Shown here in pieces: positions 9,574 to 16,413 of a stretch of DNA of 64,000 bases; the first letter of the stretch is position 1; each line of letters begins with the position of its first letter. The stretch spans positions 9,568,412 through 9,632,411 of the forward strand of contig OX328108.1 in assembly GCA_946811185.2 (NCBI GenBank), read 5' to 3'. The position numbers and the translations under genes were made by a program. The notes under the pieces were generated by a model that was not told where the DNA came from, did not search any database, and saw only the letters and a list, made by a program, of their open reading frames with translations. The DNA comes from Hippopus hippopus (taxonomy: Eukaryota > Mollusca > Bivalvia > Cardiida > Cardiidae).

Positions 9574-12202
9574 TGAACATAACCGGTTTTACGTATCTCG
9601 GATCCCTAACTAACTTTTCCGCTCTTTCTACATCATTAACAATCTCCACGTTACTCTGATTCTTTTCATTTTGAACGGTTTTACCAAATATAGCGTTGTT
9701 AGCTAATTTATAACCTTCTTGTACACTCTTCGATTTAGCTTCTGTTCTACGTTTAGTGTTAAACGCGATGTATTCACCCAATTTATCATTTACTAAAAAC
9801 TCGTATCCTCTGTGAATTCTCGTAAGCTTAACTCCCTTTTCGATGTAAAATTTTAAATTCTCGCAGTACACCGAATACTCTACTTTATTCCTTAAATTAG
9901 GACACATCTTTTTAATTCCGTTTATTTCTAAATGTTCGGGCGCTAAGGGAAAGTCGTTGAACAAATCATGCAACTCTTCAGGAATCTCTAAATCAACCAC
10001 TAACATACAAGGAACATTTCTCCAGTTAGTTACATCATCCATCTCACCTTTAACGGCATATGGCAACATTCCACTCATAGCATCACCGTACAAATTATTC
10101 ATGTCCCAGTAAGTTATGAAAACGCTCTTCTTTGTCGGATCATAATTCTTCATGTATTTATTATTAGCTTTAGCGTGTCTGTGAATACAGATACTCATAC
10201 CCCCTCTAATTCCTTTTTCAACATCATCATACAATTGAAGATCGGTAATAAGTTTATATTTCTGTCCGGTGTATTTTAACATCTGCTTCCAACTCTGACC
10301 CGGTAAAGTATATGACATAACTGGATCAAGATCAAAGTCTTTTACACAAGCCTTTCTATAAGCTTCCATTACATCAACTAATATCAATACATCCTTTTCA
10401 CAGTACACCCTTTGATAGTTTTCTATAGTTTTACAACTAAATGCATTCCACCCTTTAATCGCGGTCTCATAATCATCTTGACTGATACCTTTATTTTTTA
10501 ATCTAGAATAAAAGCAATCTATGTTTGGAAGCTTAGTTTCTTTTAATCTATTCGTAGAATTTACGTATTCATAAGGAAACACGCCTTTCCCTTTTAAAAC
10601 CTCTTTATCCACATTCTTGCCAAAATGTTTACATATTTCGATCATATCATCATTCTCTAAATCTTTAGCTAATTCATCCAAACTAGCCCTTTTAAAACGT
10701 AAACTATCTAAAAATCTAACTTCATGTTTTATCATGTTACTCAACATTATAAATTTACTGAAAGAAATATAAGTTTGTTCGTTAGAAGGAATAACTTTCA
10801 TGCCTAATCTATTATAACCGGCCAATTGTTTTATGAAAAGATGCGCATCGAATCTACCGAGATTATGAAAGAAAACGGGTGTAAAAGTACTAATCTGTTT
10901 CTTTTCATCTTTAAATCTATTCAAACATTTCTTAATGTTATTCATCCACTCTCTAACAAACACACCCGCCACATCTTCATCATCTTCCTTTATAACATAA
11001 GAAACCATGTAACTTTTACACACATCCTCATCTTTACTTTTAACATAAAAGCTATAACCACTAGCCACATGTTTTTGGTATCTTCTACCATCTTCTCCTC
11101 GAAATTCAATGGGAAACGTCTCAAAATCGCTATAAATAGTTACGTTAGGTATAATGTTTTTATGTGATGGAGAGCGTATATATCTAACCGTATCATTTTT
11201 ACCCTTCTCAGGAAGTGAGATTATAGTTTCATCACTACACGTTTTTTCGTGTTTAACCAACGTTCTTTCCTCAGTAAAATGTCTCTGACACTTATAACAA
11301 ACAAACGTTTTATCTTTATGTTTACTTATTTGTCTATTTAACAATCTAGATAAATTAGTAATGAGGTAATAATGGTTTTCGTAATATAACAAGGGTATTA
11401 TATTAGAATTTTCCGTTATATATTTCTTTCCATCATATATTATGGGGGTTCTTTTAGCTTCATTATCAACACTATAAACGATTAAGTGAATGTGAGGATT
11501 GTCCATCTGAAACTTTTCTATTTCATCACTTCCAACGGGATAGGACACGTTATTAAAATTAGCGTGTTTGTCTCGAGGAATAAGTCTATCTTCTTTAGTG
11601 ATTCTACCTTTATCTTTATTTCTAGGGTTGAAATATCTAAGTATGCACCAGTAAAAACATTTCCGATCGACTTTATTTAACATCGTAACAGTAGCTTTCT
11701 TTCGATCTAACCATTCGGGTAAATCAACCTTTACACATCCTCCTTTAAAAGGAATGTAATTGGCGTAAATAAGTTTTACATTTTTGAAATATGATACGAA
11801 CCATCCACTTTTTTCATATTCTTTTCTTTGAAAAGCGCCTACTATTTCATTTCTCATTTCACTCAACAAAGCTTTTTTATTAGACCAAATGTAATTAATA
11901 TGAGGATGGGAGTTGAAGTAGTATAATCTCTTTTCTCCTCCATCTCTATCCATCCTTTTCATCATCACGGTAAAACTAAATATGACCTTTTTAGCGCGAT
12001 TTTCGTTTAAAGAATTTAAAACGTGAGGCGAAAAACTGTCTACGAACGAATTAACGAATAAACTCGAGTCATCGGGTTTAGTAAATACCTCTTCTTTAAA
12101 AAAACCGTTTAAATAAGTTTTACTCGTTTCCTTTTCAATCTTATTTTCACTTCCTCTAAAAGGAAATGATTTTATAAGTTTTACATCTAAAATATTACTC
12201 AT
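9551..12202 (-). CDS. polB: Protein-primed family B DNA polymerase, N-terminal and central part (frameshifted)
   Basis: The enzyme copies the element's linear DNA using a protein primer, as in adenoviruses and Polintons. Visible along the 883 residues: an N-terminal domain with the C-x3-C cluster near 182-186; a C2HC finger at about 302-322 (CYKC...H...C); exonuclease motifs Exo I (D359, E361 in YSDFETF), Exo II (FFHNLGRFD, about 445-452) and Exo III (YCEKD, 600-604); palm motif A (WDMNNLYG, D700); the PLAPE segment of the TPR region; and motif B (K832-G840, KLANNAIFG). The frame ends soon after motif B. Motif C and the thumb continue one frame over at 8929-9573. The start is an ATG with ATTAAA just upstream, divergent from the 206-aa gene. 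As written, the product lacks a catalytic aspartate motif and should be inactive. Confidence 0.95.
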   Translation of the reverse strand: MSNILDVKLIKSFPFRGSENKIEKETSKTYLNGFFKEEVFTKPDDSSLFVNSFVDSFSPHVLNSLNENRAKKVIFSFTVMMKRMDRDGGEKRLYYFNSHPHINYIWSNKKALLSEMRNEIVGAFQRKEYEKSGWFVSYFKNVKLIYANYIPFKGGCVKVDLPEWLDRKKATVTMLNKVDRKCFYWCILRYFNPRNKDKGRITKEDRLIPRDKHANFNNVSYPVGSDEIEKFQMDNPHIHLIVYSVDNEAKRTPIIYDGKKYITENSNIIPLLYYENHYYLITNLSRLLNRQISKHKDKTFVCYKCQRHFTEERTLVKHEKTCSDETIISLPEKGKNDTVRYIRSPSHKNIIPNVTIYSDFETFPIEFRGEDGRRYQKHVASGYSFYVKSKDEDVCKSYMVSYVIKEDDEDVAGVFVREWMNNIKKCLNRFKDEKKQISTFTPVFFHNLGRFDAHLFIKQLAGYNRLGMKVIPSNEQTYISFSKFIMLSNMIKHEVRFLDSLRFKRASLDELAKDLENDDMIEICKHFGKNVDKEVLKGKGVFPYEYVNSTNRLKETKLPNIDCFYSRLKNKGISQDDYETAIKGWNAFSCKTIENYQRVYCEKDVLILVDVMEAYRKACVKDFDLDPVMSYTLPGQSWKQMLKYTGQKYKLITDLQLYDDVEKGIRGGMSICIHRHAKANNKYMKNYDPTKKSVFITYWDMNNLYGDAMSGMLPYAVKGEMDDVTNWRNVPCMLVVDLEIPEELHDLFNDFPLAPEHLEINGIKKMCPNLRNKVEYSVYCENLKFYIEKGVKLTRIHRGYEFLVNDKLGEYIAFNTKRRTEAKSKSVQEGYKLANNAIFGKTVQNEKNQSNVEIVNDVERAEKLVRDPRYVKPVMFSEDHSDS

Positions 12203-12333
12203 CTCCGTTTTTTAATAAGTAATGTTTTTATTTATATATAAAACGAGTGCGTTTAAAATACGCGCAATCTATACAATTAACCAAAACGTGCATACTTTGA
12301 AAAATTAAAAATTTTTTTCTAAGTAATAAAAAA
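12203..12333. promoter_or_regulatory. Divergent promoter region between polB and the 206-aa gene
   Basis: About 130 bp of AT-rich sequence separate two start codons facing apart. It contains TTTATATATAAAA (near 12230-12242) and ends in AAGTAATAAAAAAATG at the rightward gene. The leftward polymerase ATG is preceded on its strand by ATTACTTATTAAAAAA. Shared use as an early-gene promoter is an inference. Confidence 0.55.
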
Positions 12334-12954
12334 ATGAACGATACGAGTACATTTAAAATAACTACACCCAGTTTTCCAAACGTCAATTCAATGGTATTTA
12401 GTTCGATAAAATACAACGGAGTTAAAGGCGTTTCCCATCTAATAAAATCATCATCTCCACCATCACAACCCGCATTGTACTGTTATCAACCCAATGAAAC
12501 GGGTCAAAAACTAATGTTAAACATTAAATACAACAAAGACTTTAACGATTTTCTTCGAACGATATTTGACGGTTGTTCTGATAGCGATAAACAAATACTT
12601 GATACGCAATATAACATAGATAAGGTATTAGATAAGTTCGAACAAGATGGATTTATTAAAGTTAAAGTTGACACGGACATGTTTCAAGATGGTGAAGAGT
12701 TCTTTATAAATAAAAATAGTAAAGAGTATATGCCATTTCTACCCTTTCATAAATCGGAAATTAAGGAAGGTGAATACGCCATAGAAGTTAGAGGGTTGTG
12801 GAATAATATTGAAAGAGACACAAGTGGTTTGATCATGAGTGTAGGAGGAGTTATCGTTGAGGAGGTAATTTCTCTCGAAACAAATAGTGGTGATGAACGA
12901 AATAGAAGGGTAAATAAATTCAAAACTCTTTTGGAACGCGGATATAAAAAATAA
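12334..12954 (+). CDS. Unknown 206-aa element protein, divergent from polB
   Basis: The start is an ATG right after an A-rich run that contains AATAAA. I do not recognise a domain. The protein is charged and soluble, with no signal peptide or membrane segment. The middle (about residues 65-110) is acidic; the C-terminal half has alternating hydrophobic strands (EYAIEVRGLW, LIMSVGGVIVEEVISL) that could form a small beta barrel, and it ends in a basic helix. It is divergent from the polymerase, and its stop is followed within 15 bp by the start of the 62-aa gene. Its position suggests an early replication accessory, possibly a single-stranded DNA-binding protein, but that is guesswork from context. 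The intact frame and typical element base composition argue it is a real gene. Confidence 0.75.
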   Translation: MNDTSTFKITTPSFPNVNSMVFSSIKYNGVKGVSHLIKSSSPPSQPALYCYQPNETGQKLMLNIKYNKDFNDFLRTIFDGCSDSDKQILDTQYNIDKVLDKFEQDGFIKVKVDTDMFQDGEEFFINKNSKEYMPFLPFHKSEIKEGEYAIEVRGLWNNIERDTSGLIMSVGGVIVEEVISLETNSGDERNRRVNKFKTLLERGYKK

Positions 12955-12968
12955 TACTAAAAAAAAAA

Positions 12969-13157
12969 ATGTTCGGAAACAAAAAGAGATATTTAAAATT
13001 AATCTACGAACAAGATTTAAAGATTCGGGGATTAGAAAACGTCATTGCGAGTGTATTAGAAATGATCGAAAACGATAAAAAGAAAAACGTTGAAAATTTG
13101 ATGAAGATATTAGATATAATAACCGATTTAAAACAAACCAACTTGTCTGGGAAATGA
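12969..13157 (+). CDS. Small coiled-coil protein (62 aa)
   Basis: A short frame beginning 14 bp after the previous stop, with a long A-tract directly before the ATG, as for the neighbouring genes. Residues 10-58 are predicted by eye to be one amphipathic helix with leucine/isoleucine heptads (LKIRGLENVIASVLEMIEND...NLMKILDIITDL). The N-terminus is basic (GNKKR). No family is recognised. It is likely co-transcribed with the 206-aa gene. It ends just before a hairpin module and converges with the ATPase gene. A structural or oligomerising role is possible but unproven. Confidence 0.6.
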   Translation: MFGNKKRYLKLIYEQDLKIRGLENVIASVLEMIENDKKKNVENLMKILDIITDLKQTNLSGK

Positions 13158-13175
13158 TTCATAGCTACGTTTTAT

Positions 13176-13328
13176 ACATTTATCTGAGCATAATTTAACC
13201 AGATAAATGTATGTTTTTTTACTTAGTCCATATAGCTATATGGGCAAAAAACACGAAACGTTTCAGGCTGGTTAAAACACGGACAAACGCACCGCACCGC
13301 ACCGCACCACACCGCACCGCACCGCATC
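13176..13328 (+). repeat. Hairpin module plus CGCAC pentamer tract between convergent genes
   Basis: One copy of the module in the same orientation as the left TIR: ACATTTATCT/AGATAAATGT arms, the CCATATAGCTATATGG palindrome, a TTTCAGGCTGGTT block, then about eight CGCAC units with single substitutions. It fills the whole gap between two convergent genes, where a transcription end signal would be expected. Confidence 0.85.
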
Positions 13329-13331
13329 GTT

Positions 13332-14147
13332 TTAATATAAATGTTGTTCTTCAGAACACATATAAAAATCATCGAGTTTGCATCTATATTTACCTTCATC
13401 TCTTCTACTAGATAGATCTATCACTATAAAGCCATAATCTTCTTTCCAACATATATTACAAAGTCTAAAAAATTCATCTTTACTCATATCTTGAGTAGCG
13501 TATTCGTTATAAATATAATCTAAATTTCTTTTATCCTGAGGAAATATACAAAGAAAGTTAGCATTTTCCCTAATGGTTTGTTTTTCTAAATGAATGAAGT
13601 TTTGAGTTAAAAAGAAACAATCAACGTTACTATGTCTTCCATGGGTGTAATACTTTTCACATTTCTTTTGTTTTTCGCCTATTAAATCATCGAATATTAT
13701 TAGGTTTTTCCTATTTTTATCTAATTCTCTAGGATCAGGTACGTCATTAGCATGTTCATGAAAAGATACTTCTATCTGACTGCCAAGCGTTTTATTTCGC
13801 TTTTTAACCGTAAATTCTTTTTTTAATTCACTAAACAAAGTCTTTCTGCATATTTCGCTACTACCCGGCTGACTACATATTTTAAACACATAATTAACTG
13901 CTTCTTTAGGTAAACCAGATTCGAATGCGTCTCTTAATAATACGTAATCATCTTGATGCGCGCTTTTAGTGAAGAACATTAATTTGTCATAATCTAACCA
14001 ACCGGGTTTTAATAGTAAATTGAGTAAAAGCGTTGTTTTACCACAACCAGATTTGCCTACTATTATTCCTCTAATGCTTTTAGGAAATAATGGATTGTTA
14101 TTTCTACTCATGGTAGTTTTATCGGTTGAATAATTACTAATTTCCAT
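13332..14147 (-). CDS. A32/FtsK-HerA-type genome-packaging ATPase
   Basis: A 271-aa P-loop ATPase of the kind that pumps viral DNA into preformed capsids. The Walker A motif is at residues 30-38 (GKSGCGKTT). Walker B is at about 147-153 (NLIIFDD). A sensor-like segment FFLTQNF lies at 177-183, with conserved blocks around DCFFLTQ and FPQDKRNLDYIY. The length matches Polinton packaging ATPases. The start is an ATG 47 bp from the divergent PLA2-like gene; a TATATATA stretch lies about 15-25 bases upstream on the coding strand. The stop abuts a hairpin/CGCAC tract shared with the convergent 62-aa gene. The frame is intact with all key motifs, so function looks preserved. Confidence 0.93.
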   Translation of the reverse strand: MEISNYSTDKTTMSRNNNPLFPKSIRGIIVGKSGCGKTTLLLNLLLKPGWLDYDKLMFFTKSAHQDDYVLLRDAFESGLPKEAVNYVFKICSQPGSSEICRKTLFSELKKEFTVKKRNKTLGSQIEVSFHEHANDVPDPRELDKNRKNLIIFDDLIGEKQKKCEKYYTHGRHSNVDCFFLTQNFIHLEKQTIRENANFLCIFPQDKRNLDYIYNEYATQDMSKDEFFRLCNICWKEDYGFIVIDLSSRRDEGKYRCKLDDFYMCSEEQHLY

Positions 14148-14194
14148 GTTGATGCGTTTTATATATATAATTATTATTATTTATATATATAAAA
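14148..14194. promoter_or_regulatory. Palindromic TATA-rich bidirectional promoter (ATPase / PLA2-like)
   Basis: The 47-bp gap between two divergent ATGs contains TTTTATATATATAA, a short ATT-rich centre, then TTATATATATAAAA, a near-perfect inverted repeat. Each gene thus has a TATA-like element a few tens of bases or less before its ATG, which implies very short leaders. Promoter activity is inferred. Confidence 0.65.
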
Positions 14195-14725
14195 ATGAGC
14201 GATTCTATATATTGCGTAAAATGTAAAAAGAAGACTGATTCTAATAACATTACGATGGAAACTTCTAAAAATGGCAGAACAATGAAACGTGGAACGTGTG
14301 TTGTGTGTGGCACGCGCAAATCAGTATTTGTGAAGGGCATGCAAAAAGGTGGTAGTTTAGAATTGACGGGTAGCGGTTTAATAAATAGAATGATTAACAA
14401 TCTTCCTATTGAAATGCATTTACCGGGTCATAATTTTACAGGACCGGGTACTAAGTTAAATAAAAGATTAAACTCCGATTTAACTCCTAAGAAATGGAGT
14501 AAACCCATTAATAGAGTAGATCAAGCCGCTTATAATCACGACATATGCTACATGCAAAATAGTGACACTGAAACCAGAAATGAAGTATGTGATAAAGATA
14601 TGATGAAAGAATTAGACGGTATATATAACCCCTCAATAAAAGAAAGAATGGAAAGAGGTTTAGTATCTAGTATAATAGGGACAAAAGTGAGATTTGGGTG
14701 GGGGAAAAAAAACATCTTTAGCTGA
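14195..14725 (+). CDS. Zinc-ribbon plus phospholipase A2-like (parvovirus VP1u-type) protein
   Basis: Two parts are visible in 176 aa. Residues 7-38 form a zinc ribbon with two CxxC pairs (C7, C10, C35, C38) of the kind seen in the DUF5679 family. Residues 77-140 form a compact PLA2 core: calcium-loop sequence LPGHNFTGPGT (76-86), the His-Asp pair in AAYNHDICY (H115, D116) and a downstream acidic residue in CDKDMM (D133). VP1-type PLA2 domains help parvoviruses leave endosomes, and related domains occur in adintoviruses; a virion entry role is inferred. The start ATG follows TATATAAAA. The 3' end overlaps the integrase frame by 32 bases at a G5A8 tract; the two frames differ by +1, so a one-base change in tract length would fuse them. 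No key residue is missing. Confidence 0.88.
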   Translation: MSDSIYCVKCKKKTDSNNITMETSKNGRTMKRGTCVVCGTRKSVFVKGMQKGGSLELTGSGLINRMINNLPIEMHLPGHNFTGPGTKLNKRLNSDLTPKKWSKPINRVDQAAYNHDICYMQNSDTETRNEVCDKDMMKELDGIYNPSIKERMERGLVSSIIGTKVRFGWGKKNIFS

Positions 14726-16217
14726 TGAGATACATAGACGTACTAGAAGAAATTTTAAAACTAGAAAAGTTACGGTGCCTCATGCTGATAATACATGGAC
14801 AGCTGATATAGCTATTTTACCCGATGATCTTAAAAAAGCGAATGATAACAAAAGCCATCTTTTAATTATCGTTGATGTATTTAGTAAATATGCGTGGGTA
14901 AGGCTTTTAACTAATCATAAGAGTGATACAATAGCGAGAGAATTTCATTCAATCTTTAAAGAATCGGGTAGAAAACCTTTAAAACTATGGACCGATAGAG
15001 GAGGTGAATTTATCGGGATGATAGATAACCCGAAAAAGGGAGAAGGTCAATTTGAATGTGAACATTGCAGTCAGAGATTTAAAACGAAAAGTACTCTCAC
15101 TAATCATATAAGACGTCAATGTCCCGTATTATTTCCCGAATTAGCCAAGGAAAATAAAACTACATTAGGTAAAGATATAACCCTGTATCACACTGAAGGT
15201 AAAAACAAGGCTAGTGTAGCTGAACGATTCATTAAAACTTTTAAAGGAAAGATGTGGAGATATATGACGGATAATGCGACGGATAGAATAATAGATGCAA
15301 TCCCCGATTTAGTGAAAGAATATAATAATACGTATCATTCTACTATAAAGATGAAGCCTATTGAAGCGAGTAAACCAAAAAATCGTGAAGAGGTTTATAA
15401 TACCGCTTATAAACCAGATGATGGAGATAAAGAAGAAGAATTAAAGAAGATTAATATTAAAGAAGGTGATCTTGTTAGAGTCGTTAGAACTAAAAAAGCT
15501 CTTGAGAAAGGATATAGCCCTAATTGGTCTTTCGAAATATTTAAAGTAAAAGAAGTTCGTAAAAATACTAATCCCGTTACTTTCATTTTACAAGATGCGA
15601 ATGGTTATATAATCAAGGGGGTGTTTTATAAAGAAGAGCTTCAAAAGACTGACTATCAAATGACTGATGATATGGGCTATACTGAACCTAGAATTAAACA
15701 AAACGTTTTATTGGGGAAAGAAGCTGTAGCTAAAGAAGCTAAAAGACAAAAGGAAAAGAAAACTAGACAACGCGAAAGGCGGGGGAAAGGGCTCGATAAG
15801 GTAATATCTTTGCCAGATGAGGTGTTATCCAATTTTGACCTAGAAAATGCATGCAATCATTTAACCGGGTGGAGAGGGGTATTTTCGAGAGACGCATTGC
15901 CATCAAAACCGCTGATACGTGAATGCGGTATATTAAATTTAGATGATAGCAAAGGAGAGGGAACCCATTGGGTTGCATGGTATAAAAATAAGGATAGCAA
16001 CCTTTATTTTGATAGTTATGGAATACAACCTCCTATTGAGATAATAAAATATTTAGGTGATAATATATATTACAATTCGGATCAAATACAAAAGACTAGC
16101 ACATTTATCTGCGGGCATCTGTGCGTTTATGTGTTGCATATGCTTAATGAGGGGATGGGTTTGCAGCCTATTGTGTCACATTTAATGAAAATGAGAAACG
16201 AGTTAAACGAAATATGA
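14694..16217 (+). CDS. Integrase fused to adenain-like cysteine protease (INT-PRO)
   Basis: One continuous 507-codon frame. Residues 8-25 carry the SLADEIHRRTRRNF segment typical of Polinton integrases. The DDE core has D38 (WTADIA), D101 (LWTDRGGEF) and E177 (KASVAERF); a C2HC finger (C122, C125, H138, C143) is inserted between D101 and E177, stretching that spacing to 75 residues. Residues 256-320 form the SH3-like C-terminal domain (GDLVRV, GYSPNWSFEIF). A basic linker (about 343-366) leads to an adenain-type protease with H425 (THWVAW), D440 (YFDSYG), Q466 and C473 (FICGHLC). Integrase inserts the element; the protease matures capsid proteins. The frame has no early ATG: the listed start is TTG, and an in-frame stop lies at 14688-14690. 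It must be entered by a frame change from the PLA2-like gene, from a non-ATG start, or it is damaged. Confidence 0.93.
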   Translation: MGGGKKTSLADEIHRRTRRNFKTRKVTVPHADNTWTADIAILPDDLKKANDNKSHLLIIVDVFSKYAWVRLLTNHKSDTIAREFHSIFKESGRKPLKLWTDRGGEFIGMIDNPKKGEGQFECEHCSQRFKTKSTLTNHIRRQCPVLFPELAKENKTTLGKDITLYHTEGKNKASVAERFIKTFKGKMWRYMTDNATDRIIDAIPDLVKEYNNTYHSTIKMKPIEASKPKNREEVYNTAYKPDDGDKEEELKKINIKEGDLVRVVRTKKALEKGYSPNWSFEIFKVKEVRKNTNPVTFILQDANGYIIKGVFYKEELQKTDYQMTDDMGYTEPRIKQNVLLGKEAVAKEAKRQKEKKTRQRERRGKGLDKVISLPDEVLSNFDLENACNHLTGWRGVFSRDALPSKPLIRECGILNLDDSKGEGTHWVAWYKNKDSNLYFDSYGIQPPIEIIKYLGDNIYYNSDQIQKTSTFICGHLCVYVLHMLNEGMGLQPIVSHLMKMRNELNEI

Positions 16218-16218
16218 G

Positions 16219-16401
16219 ACACCGCACCGCACCGCATCGTCATATTTTTATACAAAACGTCTCGAAAAAGTTATATTTTTTACATTTATCTGAGCATAAT
16301 TTAACCAGATAAATGTAAGTTTTTTTATTTAGTCCATATAGCTATATGGGCAAAAAATACGAAACGAGACGAATCGTCTCAGGCTGGTTAAAAGATGGAC
16401 G
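16219..16401 (+). repeat. CGCAC pentamers and hairpin module between convergent genes
   Basis: The pentamer tract comes first here (16219-16240), then the ACATTTATCT/AGATAAATGT arms, the CCATATAGCTATATGG palindrome and a variant third hairpin (CGAGACGAATCGTCTC, itself a strong inverted repeat). It fills the gap between the convergent INT-PRO and fibre genes. This is the last copy in left-TIR orientation. Confidence 0.85.
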
Positions 16402-16413
16402 AACGACTTACAT

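Noticed and set aside
10826..11680. Plus-strand frames within the polymerase region
   Set aside because: They are antisense shadows of the conserved polymerase exonuclease and N-terminal coding sequence.
12228..12416. 62-codon minus-strand frame between polB and the 206-aa gene
   Set aside because: It overlaps the start of the 206-aa gene on the opposite strand and runs through the AT-rich divergent promoter; no support as a gene.
14707..14721. Canonical -1 frameshift heptamer A-AAA-AAC in the PLA2-like frame
   Set aside because: The heptamer is in the correct phase for a -1 shift, but the -1 frame hits TAG at 14719-14721. The integrase lies in the +1 frame, so ordinary -1 frameshifting cannot explain its expression.
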